Assembly (NCBI GenBank): GCA_902618555.1 | Contig: CACNAY010000005.1 | Location: forward strand, 1 to 40,209 | DNA length: 40,209 nt | From: an uncultured Pelagibacteraceae bacterium | GTDB lineage: Bacteria; Pseudomonadota; Alphaproteobacteria; Pelagibacterales; Pelagibacteraceae | Direction of reading: 5' to 3' | Part shown: positions 17,985 to 27,964 of the stretch, in pieces | Layout of the letters: each line of letters starts with the position of its first letter | Numbering within the stretch: position 1 is the first letter of the stretch | Translations under genes and position numbers: made by a program | The notes under the pieces: model-generated | Told to the model about the DNA's origin: nothing | What the model saw: only the letters and a program-made list of their open reading frames with translations | Database searches by the model: none

Positions 17985-18662
17985 TTAATCTACAAAAATA
18001 TGATTTAAATTTGATTTGCTCGTCCAAATTAACTTATACTTCAGATTATTTAAAAATTTAAATATTTTAGAATTAGTAATATCTTTATCAATAATTTCAA
18101 TACAAATTACTTTAGGCCGATAAGTATTAAAATCTAAAGATAGTAATGCTTCGTAATCAGCTCCTTCTAGGTCTACATTTAAAAAATCTATTTTTCTATT
18201 TATAAATTTACTATTATTCAAAATTGTATTCAGTTTTTGAGATTTAATTTTTTTTTCTCGAATTTTTCCTTGCATTCTTTCTTCAGAGATCTTTTTATAT
18301 ATTGTAGTCAACTGACTAATTTTTTTCTGAAAATAAATTGTAACATTACCATCAGTATTAGAGACCGCAGAATTTATATTTAAATCATTTGGTCTTAAAT
18401 AATTAAACAAGTCGATTGAAAATTCGCTGACATCAATATTTATACCGCTCCAATTTCTTTTATAAAGTAAATAAGTATTGCTTAAGTGTAATGGGTGATA
18501 ACAACCGGCATCCACATAAAAACCATTATTAATATTTTTTAGATGATCTGCAATAATCAAATCTTCACCCTCCATAGAATATGACTTCTTACTATGAAAA
18601 TATTTATGCTTTAAATAAATATTATGAAAAATATGAATTTTGTGAAAAATACTTTTTAACAA
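17985..18662 (-). CDS. FkbM family SAM-dependent methyltransferase
   Basis: FYVDAGCYHPLHLSNTYLLYKRNWSGINIDV and FLNVDLEGADYEALLSLDF typical of FkbM methyltransferases. Confidence 0.85.
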   Translation of the reverse strand: MLKSIFHKIHIFHNIYLKHKYFHSKKSYSMEGEDLIIADHLKNINNGFYVDAGCYHPLHLSNTYLLYKRNWSGINIDVSEFSIDLFNYLRPNDLNINSAVSNTDGNVTIYFQKKISQLTTIYKKISEERMQGKIREKKIKSQKLNTILNNSKFINRKIDFLNVDLEGADYEALLSLDFNTYRPKVICIEIIDKDITNSKIFKFLNNLKYKLIWTSKSNLNHIFVD

Positions 18663-18664
18663 AT

Positions 18665-18928
18665 TTATCTTACGCTATCTAATTCAGATTTAATCTTGTT
18701 TATGAATTTATTGATTAAAATTCTCTCATCTTCTTTTAGGTAATTTTCTTTATCAACAGCCTTTTTCATTTCAACTTTAATAGTATTTACCATTTTTTTC
18801 CTTCCCTCTTTTGTAAGCAAAACATCAGTCTGTTTAGTAATTTTATTAAGGGTTTTTCCTATTGTAAATTCAAAGACTACTATTAGAGCAATTACTGCAA
18901 TTAAAGTTTTATATATATAATTTCTCAA
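18665..18928 (-). CDS. Small single-TM protein, unknown function
   Basis: 87 aa with an N-terminal hydrophobic helix and charged C-terminal helix; packed between grxD (4-nt overlap) and the FkbM gene (2-nt gap). Confidence 0.6.
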   Translation of the reverse strand: MRNYIYKTLIAVIALIVVFEFTIGKTLNKITKQTDVLLTKEGRKKMVNTIKVEMKKAVDKENYLKEDERILINKFINKIKSELDSVR

Positions 18929-19245
18929 GAATTTATCCCTTTTTCTTGAAAAATCTTTTTTAATTCACCATTTTCAAACATTTCTTTAACTATATCACAA
19001 CCTCCAATAAATTCTCCTTTTACATAAAGTTGAGGAATTGTAGGCCAATCGCTAAAGTCTTTAATGCCTTGTCTAATATTTTGATCCTGTAAAACATCAA
19101 CCCCTTTAAATCTTACATTTAAATGTTTTAAAACGTTGGAAACTGCCATTGAAAACCCGCATTGAGGATTATCTGGTGTGCCTTTCATAAATAAGCAGAC
19201 ATCATTTTCATTAATTAAATTTTGAATTTTTTCCTTAATTTCCAT
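18925..19245 (-). CDS. grxD: Monothiol glutaredoxin, Grx4 family
   Basis: FMKGTPDNPQCGFS, WPTIPQLYVKGEFIGGCDIVKEMFENGEL. Confidence 0.95.
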   Translation of the reverse strand: MEIKEKIQNLINENDVCLFMKGTPDNPQCGFSMAVSNVLKHLNVRFKGVDVLQDQNIRQGIKDFSDWPTIPQLYVKGEFIGGCDIVKEMFENGELKKIFQEKGINS

Positions 19246-19474
19246 CTATACCTTTCGTATTTAGTGATAAAGCATGCAACTCATTACCCATTTTACCTTT
19301 CAACGATTTATAAACAAGTTTATGTTGCTCAATTTTATTTAAATTATTAAATGATTTAGATCTAATAGTAGCTGAATAGTGATTACTGTCGCCCATTAAA
19401 TCTTTAATCTCAATTTGTGCGTCTGGAATTGACTCTTTTATTAGTTTCTCAATTTCTTTTATGGGTAAAGGCAT
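19235..19474 (-). CDS. bolA: BolA family protein
   Basis: IKESIPDAQIEIKDLMGDSNHYSATIRS and KSLKGKMGNELHALSLNT; adjacent to grxD. Confidence 0.93.
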   Translation of the reverse strand: MPLPIKEIEKLIKESIPDAQIEIKDLMGDSNHYSATIRSKSFNNLNKIEQHKLVYKSLKGKMGNELHALSLNTKGIDGN

Positions 19475-21654
19475 TAGTAATTATTATACCACTGATTATT
19501 TATTTTAAATAGGTCATTTATGCCAATATTTAATTCACCTTCCACTTCAAAATATTTATTTTGTGTTTTACCAATATTTTCGTAGTAAATTTTATCATTG
19601 TTTAAAATCTCAATTACCTGCTTAAGATTTGATTTATCTACCTCAATAATATATCTACCCTGATCTTCACCAAAAAAATATTCTAATTTATTAGTCAAAT
19701 TTTTTGGTTTGAAAATTTTAGCCCCAAATTTTGAGCCAATAGACATTTCGCTTAATGCAACAAGCAAACCTCCACTGGAAACATCATGAGCACTTGAAAT
19801 TAAATTTTTTCTTATTAATCTCAAAACAATTTCACCATTATTTTTTTCGTTATTTAGATTTACCTCTGGCGGATAACCTTCAGAAATTGAAAAATTTTCT
19901 CTAAGAAAACAACTTTGCTCGATGTGTCCATAAGTTTTACCTATTAAAAGGATTGTACTATTTTCTTTTTTGAAATTATGATTTAATGTTTTTGAAACAT
20001 CAGGCACTAAACCCACTCCGCCTATTACAGGTGTAGGAAAAATATTTTTTTGATTCGTTCCATTATAAAAGGATACATTCCCAGACACTACGGGAAAATC
20101 TAAAAATTCACAGGCTTCTTTTATACCTTGTATGCACTCTACAAACTCTCCCATTATTTCTTTATTTTCTGGACTCCCAAAATTTAAACAATTTGTAATG
20201 GCTAAAGGATTTGCTCCTACAGAAATTAAATTTCTCCAATTTTCACATACAATTTGTTTGCCACCAGTTAAAGGAAATGATTTGCAATAGTTTGCTGAAG
20301 AGTCAACCGTAACTGCAATTCCTTTATCCTTATTATGTATTCTTATAACTGCTGCATCTGAACCCGATTTTTGAACGGTATCACACATTACCATTTGGTC
20401 GTACTGATTTGTGACCCAACTTTTATTAGAATGATTTGCAGAGGATAAAATTTTTATTAATGCATCCTCTAATTTTACTTTCTTGAGTTGTTTAATCTTT
20501 ATTTCCTTTCGCTCTATTTTTTTTTTTATCCATTTCCTATCATACACAGGAGCCTTTGCTGCTAAAATTTCTATAGGAATTTGCCCCACAATTTTATTTT
20601 TAAATTTTAAAGTCAAATTATTTGAATTATTTGTTTTACCAATCACTACAAAATCTAAGTCCCATTTTTGAAATATTTCTCTTGCATATTCTTCTTTCCC
20701 ATCCTCTAAAATAATTAACATTCTTTCCTGACTCTCTGACAACATCATTTCGTAAGGTGTCATATTGTCTTCTCTACAAGGAACTTCATCTAATTCTAGT
20801 TGAATACCTAAAGAACCTTTAGAAGCCATTTCAACACTTGATGAAGTTAACCCGGCTGCACCCATATCTTGTATTGCGATAATTGAGTCATCTTTCATTA
20901 ATTCCAAACACGCTTCTAACAATAATTTTTCAGTAAACGGATCTCCTACTTGAACTGTTGGTTTTTTTTCTTCTGAGTTTTCATCAAACTCAGCAGAAGC
21001 CATAGAGGCACCATGAATACCGTCACGGCCTGTTTTTGAACCCACATAAACTACTGATTTATTTAGACCTTTAGCTTTTGAATAAAAAATTTTACTTTTT
21101 TTTGCAAGACCTACTGCCATTGCATTTACTAATATGTTTTCGTTATAAGTTTCATTGAATTTTGTTTCCCCTGCAACAGTTGGTACTCCAATGCAATTTC
21201 CATATCCACCTATTCCAGAAACAACTCCATTTAATAAATTTTTAGTTTTTGGATGAGAGGTGGATCCAAAATGGATTGAATTTAATAATGCTATTGGTCT
21301 AGCTCCCATAGTAAAAACATCTCTTAAAATTCCACCAACACCAGTAGCTGCTCCTTGGTACGGCTCAATATAAGAGGGGTGATTATGGCTTTCAATTTTG
21401 AAAACAATCGCATCATTATCCCCGATATCAATCACCCCAGCATTTTCACCTGGACCTTGTATAACTTTTTTTCCTTTAGTTGGTAATTTTTTTAAATGAA
21501 TTCTAGATGACTTATAGGAACAATGTTCGTTCCACATAGCTGAAAAAATACCTAACTCAAGTAAATTGGGGTCCCTTTTTAAAAGTTTTTGAATAACTTT
21601 ATATTCTTCTAATTTAAGTCCGTGTTTTTCAATAATTTGATTTGTAATTTTCAT
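19474..21654 (-). CDS. purL: Phosphoribosylformylglycinamidine synthase, large subunit
   Basis: [55 protein letters not shown]. Confidence 0.97.
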   Translation of the reverse strand: MKITNQIIEKHGLKLEEYKVIQKLLKRDPNLLELGIFSAMWNEHCSYKSSRIHLKKLPTKGKKVIQGPGENAGVIDIGDNDAIVFKIESHNHPSYIEPYQGAATGVGGILRDVFTMGARPIALLNSIHFGSTSHPKTKNLLNGVVSGIGGYGNCIGVPTVAGETKFNETYNENILVNAMAVGLAKKSKIFYSKAKGLNKSVVYVGSKTGRDGIHGASMASAEFDENSEEKKPTVQVGDPFTEKLLLEACLELMKDDSIIAIQDMGAAGLTSSSVEMASKGSLGIQLELDEVPCREDNMTPYEMMLSESQERMLIILEDGKEEYAREIFQKWDLDFVVIGKTNNSNNLTLKFKNKIVGQIPIEILAAKAPVYDRKWIKKKIERKEIKIKQLKKVKLEDALIKILSSANHSNKSWVTNQYDQMVMCDTVQKSGSDAAVIRIHNKDKGIAVTVDSSANYCKSFPLTGGKQIVCENWRNLISVGANPLAITNCLNFGSPENKEIMGEFVECIQGIKEACEFLDFPVVSGNVSFYNGTNQKNIFPTPVIGGVGLVPDVSKTLNHNFKKENSTILLIGKTYGHIEQSCFLRENFSISEGYPPEVNLNNEKNNGEIVLRLIRKNLISSAHDVSSGGLLVALSEMSIGSKFGAKIFKPKNLTNKLEYFFGEDQGRYIIEVDKSNLKQVIEILNNDKIYYENIGKTQNKYFEVEGELNIGINDLFKINNQWYNNY

Positions 21655-21657
21655 AGA

Positions 21658-22335
21658 TTAATTAAGCAAACTTGAAAATAAATTTAGTCCATCTTTGTTA
21701 GAAACTATTTTATCCACCATTCTCTCTGGATGAGGCATCATACCTAATATATTTTTTTTTGAATTAAATATTCCGGCTATATTATTGATAGCTCCATTTG
21801 GATTTGATTTTTCATCTATGTCACCTTTTTCGTTACAATATTTAAATGCTACAAGATTATTTTGTTCAAGTTCTTCTAAATGATTACTATCAGTAAAATA
21901 GTTACCTTCGTTATGTGCAATATTAATTTTTAAAATTTCGTTTAACTTATATTTTGATGTGAATTTGGTTTTATCATTCAATACTTTGATATTAATATCT
22001 TTATTTATAAATTTAAGATTTTTATTTCTTAATAAGGTTCCTTTTAATAAACCTGTTTCTGTAAGAATTTGAAAACCATTGCAAATTCCTAGTACTAAAC
22101 ATCCTTTTTTAGCGAATTTTATTACTTCATCTATTATTAAAGATTTACCTGCTATTGCTCCAGATCTTAAATAATCACCGTATGAAAAACCACCTGGTAT
22201 AACAATCAAGTCGGTTTTCGGTAAAGAGGTATCTTTATGCCAAACCATTTGATTTTTAAATTGCATTTTTTCTAATGCAACGGCTATATCTCTATCACAA
22301 TTTGATCCTGGGAAAACAATTACAGATGATCTCAT
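21658..22335 (-). CDS. purQ: Phosphoribosylformylglycinamidine synthase, glutamine amidotransferase subunit
   Basis: VFPGSNCDRD, GGFSYGDYLRSGAIA, LGICNGFQILTE, MMPHPERM. Confidence 0.97.
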   Translation of the reverse strand: MRSSVIVFPGSNCDRDIAVALEKMQFKNQMVWHKDTSLPKTDLIVIPGGFSYGDYLRSGAIAGKSLIIDEVIKFAKKGCLVLGICNGFQILTETGLLKGTLLRNKNLKFINKDINIKVLNDKTKFTSKYKLNEILKINIAHNEGNYFTDSNHLEELEQNNLVAFKYCNEKGDIDEKSNPNGAINNIAGIFNSKKNILGMMPHPERMVDKIVSNKDGLNLFSSLLN

Positions 22336-22574
22336 GTTAATTTATTGATTTTATAGTCCTCAATAATTAAATTAACTAATAACTTTTTACACATATCATT
22401 CACTTTTTTTTCTGCTTTTATTTGATCATTATCATTAACTTCAATTTCAAAAAATTTTCCTTGTCTTATGCTCTTGAGATCGTTCATTCCCATAGAAACT
22501 AAAGTATTTTCTATAACTTTACCTTGTGGATCTAATACATCTTTTTTAAGAGTTACTGTTACAGAAAATTTCAA
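22332..22574 (-). CDS. purS: Phosphoribosylformylglycinamidine synthase subunit PurS
   Basis: VTLKKDVLDPQGKVIENTLVSMG and RQGKFFEIEV. A probable TTG start at 22574 (LKFSVTVTLK) just after the purC stop; the ORF track extends to 22625 inside purC. Confidence 0.88.
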   Translation of the reverse strand: MKFSVTVTLKKDVLDPQGKVIENTLVSMGMNDLKSIRQGKFFEIEVNDNDQIKAEKKVNDMCKKLLVNLIIEDYKINKLT

Positions 22575-22575
22575 G

Positions 22576-23367
22576 TTATTTTTTTTTAAATTTAATTGGA
22601 ATAGTTTTACCAAAATTAACTTCACTAATATTTGTCTCTTCAGGCATTATTCCTAATCTCCTTGCGACCTCTTGATAAGCTTGAATTATATTTCCAAGAT
22701 CTTTTCTAAACCTATCTTTATCAAGTTTTTTTTCTGTCTTTATATCCCAAAGACGACAAGTATCAGGACTTATTTCGTCTGCTAAAACTATCTCTTTTTT
22801 TTCAGTGTCTTTATTCCATGCTTTCCCATATTCAATCTTAAAATCAACAAGCTTGATACCTATCGCTCTAAACATTCCGGTTAAAAGATCATTTATTCTT
22901 AATGTCATCTTATCAATAATTTTTATCTCACTTTCAGCCGCCCATCCGAAAGAAAAAATATGCTCTTTTGAGATCAAAGGGTCGTTTAACTCATCTTTTT
23001 TGTAGCAATATTCTAGCAAAGGTTTTTCTAGTTGAGTTCCTTCTGGTATTCCAAGTCTTTTTGATAATGAGCCTGTAGAAATATTTCTAACTATGAATTC
23101 AATTGGAAAAATTTCTGCCTTTTTAATTAATTGCTCCCTCATATTTAACCTTTTAATTAAATGAGTTTTAATCCCACATTGAGATAAATTGGTTAAAATG
23201 TACTCTGAAATTCTATTGTTTAAAACACCTTTACCTTCAACTTTAGCTTTTTTTAAATTGTTAAATGCTGTAGCATCATCTTTGAAATGTTGAATTACTA
23301 AATTCTTATCTTTTGTTTCGTAAATAATTTTTGCTTTTCCTTCGTATAATTTATTACCTTTATTCAT
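22576..23367 (-). CDS. purC: Phosphoribosylaminoimidazole-succinocarboxamide synthase
   Basis: LYEGKAKIIYET, EFIVRNISTGSLSKRLG, LVDFKIEYGK, LADEISPDTCRLWD. Confidence 0.97.
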   Translation of the reverse strand: MNKGNKLYEGKAKIIYETKDKNLVIQHFKDDATAFNNLKKAKVEGKGVLNNRISEYILTNLSQCGIKTHLIKRLNMREQLIKKAEIFPIEFIVRNISTGSLSKRLGIPEGTQLEKPLLEYCYKKDELNDPLISKEHIFSFGWAAESEIKIIDKMTLRINDLLTGMFRAIGIKLVDFKIEYGKAWNKDTEKKEIVLADEISPDTCRLWDIKTEKKLDKDRFRKDLGNIIQAYQEVARRLGIMPEETNISEVNFGKTIPIKFKKK

Positions 23368-23371
23368 TTGA

Positions 23372-24670
23372 TTATTTTATCTTTAGACAACGATTAAAAA
23401 TTATATTAATTTTTTTAGTATGGTAACTAAAATCAAATAATTTTTTTAGCTTATTAACAGATATTTTGGTAGTGATTTTTCTATCTTCAATAATTTTATT
23501 ATAAAAAGAAGTATTTTCTCTCCAAGCATTCATAGCATTTTTTTGCACGATTGCATAAGCATCTTCCCTAGTAAAACCTATCGATGTTAATTCGAGTAAA
23601 ATTCTTTGAGAAAAAAAAATACCATTACTTAAATTTAAATTTTTTAACATTTTTTTTGGATAAACATTTAAATTTTTTACTGTATTATTTAATCTAGCTA
23701 AAGCAAAATCTAATGCGATAGTTGTGTCTGGACCTATATTTCTCTCCACAGCGGAATGCGAAATATCTCTTTCATGCCATAGAGCTACATTTTCAAGTGC
23801 TGGGATCACACTTGAACGAATTAGTCTTGCAAGGCCTGTCAAATTTTCACTTAAGATTGGATTTTTTTTATGTGGCATTGCTGATGAACCTTTTTGTTTT
23901 TTTCCAAAAAACTCTTCTACTTCTTGCACCTCTGTTCTTTGCAGGTGTCTTATTTCAACAGCGAATCTCTCAATAGAACTTGCAATAATTCCTAATGTAG
24001 AAAAAAATTGAGCGTGTCTGTCTCTAGGTATAACTTGTGTTGAAATAGGTTCTATATTTAGTTTAAGTTTTTTTGCAACGTATTTCTCTACTCGAGGATC
24101 AATGTTAGCAAAAGTTCCTACTGCCCCTGAAATAGCACATGTGGAAATTTCTTTAATTGATTGTTCAAGTCTTTTTTTATTTCTTACAAATTCTTGAAAA
24201 AAAGAAAGCATTTTTAATCCAAAAGTTATTGGTTCCGCGTGAATTCCATGACTTCTACCAATACATAAAGTATATTTATATTTTAAAGCTTTTCGTTTAA
24301 TAGAAATTAAAAGCTGATCTATCTCTTTCATTAAAATTTCACCTGACCTTTTTAATTGTAGATTAAAACAAGTATCCAGAACATCTGAAGATGTCATTCC
24401 TTTGTGAAGGTATCTTGCATCTTTTCCAGCCTTTTCAGTTATTGAAGTTAAAAAGGCAATTACATCGTGTTTGACCTTATTTTCAATTTCCAAAATTCTT
24501 TTAACGTTTATTTTTGCCCTACGTTTTATTTTTTTAACAGTACCACGTGGAATAATATTCAATTTTTCCATTGCTTCTGCTGCTGCAAGCTCGATCTCTA
24601 ACCATATAGAATATTTATTATAATCCTCCCAAATATTTTTAATTTCTATTCTTGAGTATCTTTCAATCAT
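23372..24670 (-). CDS. purB: Adenylosuccinate lyase
   Basis: MTSSDVLDTCFNLQ, GRSHGIHAEPITFG, GSSAMPHKKNPILSENLTGLAR. Confidence 0.97.
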   Translation of the reverse strand: MIERYSRIEIKNIWEDYNKYSIWLEIELAAAEAMEKLNIIPRGTVKKIKRRAKINVKRILEIENKVKHDVIAFLTSITEKAGKDARYLHKGMTSSDVLDTCFNLQLKRSGEILMKEIDQLLISIKRKALKYKYTLCIGRSHGIHAEPITFGLKMLSFFQEFVRNKKRLEQSIKEISTCAISGAVGTFANIDPRVEKYVAKKLKLNIEPISTQVIPRDRHAQFFSTLGIIASSIERFAVEIRHLQRTEVQEVEEFFGKKQKGSSAMPHKKNPILSENLTGLARLIRSSVIPALENVALWHERDISHSAVERNIGPDTTIALDFALARLNNTVKNLNVYPKKMLKNLNLSNGIFFSQRILLELTSIGFTREDAYAIVQKNAMNAWRENTSFYNKIIEDRKITTKISVNKLKKLFDFSYHTKKINIIFNRCLKIK

Positions 24671-24683
24671 TTTAAATATATAA

Positions 24684-25427
24684 CTATATTAATGTAAAAA
24701 TTTCACAGCCATCTTTAGTTACACCAATAGTATGTTCAAATTGTGCGGATAGAGACTTATCTTTTGTGACAGCAGTCCACCCATCTTTTAAAGTCTTAGT
24801 TTCAAAATTTCCCAAGTTTATCATAGGCTCTATTGTAAAAATCATTCCAGCTTTTAATTTTTCACCGGTTCCTTTTTTACCATAGTGAAGCACATTAGGT
24901 TCTTTGTGAAACATTTCGCCAATACCGTGACCACAAAAATCTTGAACAACTGAAAACCCCTCCTTCTCAACATGATTTTGTATAGTTGCACCTATGTCTC
25001 CTAAATGAAGACCTTCTTTAACTATTCTAATAGATTTCATCATAGCATCATAAGTTGTTTTAACTAACTTTTTTGCTTTTACAGACACGTCACCAATCTC
25101 AAACGTTTTACTGGTATCCCCATGCCATCCATCTTTAAAAGCAGTGACATCTACATTAATTATATCTCCCTCTATTAAAATTTTATCAGATGGAATACCA
25201 TGACAGACTACATGATTAGCCGATGTGCAACATGATTTTGGAAAACCTCGATAAAATAAAGGAGCAGAGTAAGCCCCATTATCATTTATATATTCATAAC
25301 ATAGTCTATCAATTTTGTTAGTACTAATTCCTGGCTTTGCAATTTTAGATACTTCTTCTAGTGCACCAGCCGCTACTATGCCTGCTATTCTTGTTTTTTC
25401 AAATGCTTCCTTAAATTCACCACTCAT
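24684..25427 (-). CDS. map: Type I methionine aminopeptidase
   Basis: SCCTSANHVVCHGIP, GDIINVDVTAFKDGWHGDTSKTF, GHGIGEMFHKEPNVLHYG, TIEPMI. Confidence 0.95.
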   Translation of the reverse strand: MSGEFKEAFEKTRIAGIVAAGALEEVSKIAKPGISTNKIDRLCYEYINDNGAYSAPLFYRGFPKSCCTSANHVVCHGIPSDKILIEGDIINVDVTAFKDGWHGDTSKTFEIGDVSVKAKKLVKTTYDAMMKSIRIVKEGLHLGDIGATIQNHVEKEGFSVVQDFCGHGIGEMFHKEPNVLHYGKKGTGEKLKAGMIFTIEPMINLGNFETKTLKDGWTAVTKDKSLSAQFEHTIGVTKDGCEIFTLI

Positions 25428-26122
25428 TAAAAATTAAATTTTATTTTTTGATTTAGTTTTATTCCTTTTGGTAAAAATTTACAATCATAGCAGAGTACAT
25501 TTAATTTTTTTTTAACAGCTTTTTTTAATAATTCACAATATTTTGGATCAATATCTTGTGCTAACATAAACTCATTACAATCATTTCTCTGTATCAAAAA
25601 AATTAGAAAAATTTCGAAACCTTTTTCACTTGCTTTTAAAAGCTCTTTTATATGCTTTAATCCTCTAGAAGTCACCGCATCAGGAAATTCAGCAATACCC
25701 TTTTTTCTTGAGAGAGTAACATTTTTTACTTCGATAAAATATTTCTTATTATTTTTCGATAGTAGAAAATCAAACCTTGTGTTTACTCCAAATTTTACCT
25801 CTTGTTTGATTATTTCTGGATTTAGAAAATTATTAATGAGATTTTTTTTTAGTGCATCTAATACAATTTGGTTGGTCAAATGTGTGTTAATGCCAACTTT
25901 TGATTTATTGTCCTCAATTAATTGTAATGTATATTTAAGTTTTCTCTTAGGGTTATCAGTTTTACTAAGCCATACTCTATTTCCTTTTTTTAACAAACCC
26001 ATCATTGAACCTGTGTTTGGACAATGAGCAACGACTATTTTTTGGTTAATCTTTACATCTACAAAAAATCGCTTATATCTTTTAATTAATTTTCCTAATA
26101 TTAATTTTTTTTTAAAGTTCAT
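25427..26122 (-). CDS. sfsA: SfsA family DNA/RNA nuclease-like protein
   Basis: KRYKRFFVDV, HCPNTGSMMGLL, SRFDFLL-like region RFDFLLSKNNKKYFIEVKNVTL, FPDAVTSRGLKHIKEL. Confidence 0.93.
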   Translation of the reverse strand: MNFKKKLILGKLIKRYKRFFVDVKINQKIVVAHCPNTGSMMGLLKKGNRVWLSKTDNPKRKLKYTLQLIEDNKSKVGINTHLTNQIVLDALKKNLINNFLNPEIIKQEVKFGVNTRFDFLLSKNNKKYFIEVKNVTLSRKKGIAEFPDAVTSRGLKHIKELLKASEKGFEIFLIFLIQRNDCNEFMLAQDIDPKYCELLKKAVKKKLNVLCYDCKFLPKGIKLNQKIKFNF

Positions 26123-26138
26123 GTATGATTAATAATTT

Positions 26139-26900
26139 ATGAAGAAAAAAAACAAAAAAGTAAATGCTGCAATTATAATTATTGGAAATGAAATTTTATC
26201 TGGCAGGACACAGGACAAAAATATTACATTTTTAAGTAATTGGCTAAATTTAAATTGTGGAATAATTGTTGAGGAAGTAAGAATTATACCTGACGTTGAA
26301 AAAACAATTATTACTAATATAAAGAATTTATCTAAAAGGTTCAATTATGTGTTTACAACGGGCGGCATAGGACCTACTCATGACGATATAACAGCCCTGT
26401 CTATAGCTAAAGCTTTTAAATTAAAATACTTATTTCACAAAGAAGCTTATAAAATTTTAGAAAATTATTATGGAAAAAAACATTTTAATGACGGAAGGAA
26501 AAAAATGGCCAAAATGCCTTTTGGTTCGAAATTAATTTACAACCCGTCAAGTGCTGCGCCAGGTTTTATTACAAAAAATGTTTTATCGCTTCCTGGAGTT
26601 CCTTCAATATTAAATTCTATGATAGAAAATTGCAAAAGATATTTAATATCTGGTTCAAAAGTACATAGTCAAACAATTAATTTATTTACTGTAGAAAGTA
26701 ATATTTCAAAAAAATTAGGAGCTATCCAAAAAAAATATAAAAGATTTGTAGAAATTGGAAGTTATCCTTTTTTTAGACTAGGTAAAATAGGTGTATCAAT
26801 TGTGTGCAGGTCAACATCTAAAAATAAATTAAAACAAGTAAATAAAGATCTTTTAACTTTAGTAAAAACAAAAAAAATCAAAATCTTTCACTTAAATTAA
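26139..26900 (+). CDS. Competence/damage-inducible CinA-like protein, MoCF-biosynth domain only
   Basis: IIIIGNEILSGRTQDKN, VFTTGGIGPTHDDITALSIAKAF. 253 aa without the C-terminal CinA amidase domain. Confidence 0.88.
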   Translation: MKKKNKKVNAAIIIIGNEILSGRTQDKNITFLSNWLNLNCGIIVEEVRIIPDVEKTIITNIKNLSKRFNYVFTTGGIGPTHDDITALSIAKAFKLKYLFHKEAYKILENYYGKKHFNDGRKKMAKMPFGSKLIYNPSSAAPGFITKNVLSLPGVPSILNSMIENCKRYLISGSKVHSQTINLFTVESNISKKLGAIQKKYKRFVEIGSYPFFRLGKIGVSIVCRSTSKNKLKQVNKDLLTLVKTKKIKIFHLN

Positions 26901-27845
26901 ACTAAAAACCTCATCAACATTAATTGAATTAATATCTTTTGTATTGTGAATTTTTTTACTGTCTAAAATTTTTGTATATTTGTTTTTTGGTGCAAATTTA
27001 TTTGCATCTGTTGGGCCAAACAAAACTATCATAGGTATATTGGCTAAAGCCATCATATGCATCACACCATTATCTATCGACACAGCTGAATTTAATCTTG
27101 AAGCTAATGCGGTAACTAAAGCTGGGCAAGATAATTTTGAGTGCAACTCTGGAAAAATTGCTGAAGGAACTTGACTTTTAATTTTTTCAATTAAGTCAAT
27201 ATCTTTTTTTTCTATAAAAAAAACTGGAGTATAATTTTGAGCGCTTACCTTATTTGCTAAAGCAGTAAATTTATAAACTGACCATCTTTTTTTTCTATAT
27301 TCATTTCCTTGGGTAATTGAGAAACCAACATAATTTGAATTTGGTAGTAATTTTTTTGCTTCAGAGATAATTTGTTTTGGAAGCTTTTTGACTTGAAATT
27401 CAACTTTAATAACATCCTCCTCAAGAAATAAACTTAAATTTTCAAGATGATCTGAGGAATTTGATCTAATTTTTTTTGAAGAAAAAAGCCCATTTAAAGT
27501 TCTAGAGTAAAATGATGAATGAGGTATTCTTTTTAAAATTAAAGAGTTTCTAAATTTAGTTTGAAGATCAATTATTAGATCGAACTTTTCAAATTTACTT
27601 TTATTTGCTCTTTTTCTTGCTAGTAATAAATGCCACCATCTAAAGCCAAAATATTTTAATCCTATGTCTAAAGTTTCTAAAATAATATTATATTCTTTTA
27701 ATTTTCCCAAAAAATGATTTTCATGTGCTCCTAAATAATAAATTTTAGCTTTTTTAAAATGTGCTTTAAGGCTTAGGACTAATGAGAATAGTTGAATTGA
27801 GTCACCTAATCCACCTCCTGAATTATAAATCAAAATTTTATTCAT
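26892..27845 (-). CDS. Glycosyltransferase family 9 (heptosyltransferase-like)
   Basis: NSGGGLGDSIQLFSLVLSLKAHF, DLIIDLQTKFRNSLILK, SVDNGVMHMMA-like VSIDNGVMHMMALANIPMIVLFGPTDANKFAP. Confidence 0.85.
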   Translation of the reverse strand: MNKILIYNSGGGLGDSIQLFSLVLSLKAHFKKAKIYYLGAHENHFLGKLKEYNIILETLDIGLKYFGFRWWHLLLARKRANKSKFEKFDLIIDLQTKFRNSLILKRIPHSSFYSRTLNGLFSSKKIRSNSSDHLENLSLFLEEDVIKVEFQVKKLPKQIISEAKKLLPNSNYVGFSITQGNEYRKKRWSVYKFTALANKVSAQNYTPVFFIEKKDIDLIEKIKSQVPSAIFPELHSKLSCPALVTALASRLNSAVSIDNGVMHMMALANIPMIVLFGPTDANKFAPKNKYTKILDSKKIHNTKDINSINVDEVFSLI

Positions 27846-27964
27846 ACTTTTTCTTTTTACAGCTAAAATTTAATTTTATACCTGATTTAAGTGAAATAAA
27901 TTTTTTACTTCTTTTAAACTCTTGTGTATTAATATAGTAACAGTAACAATTAAAAAAACAACGT

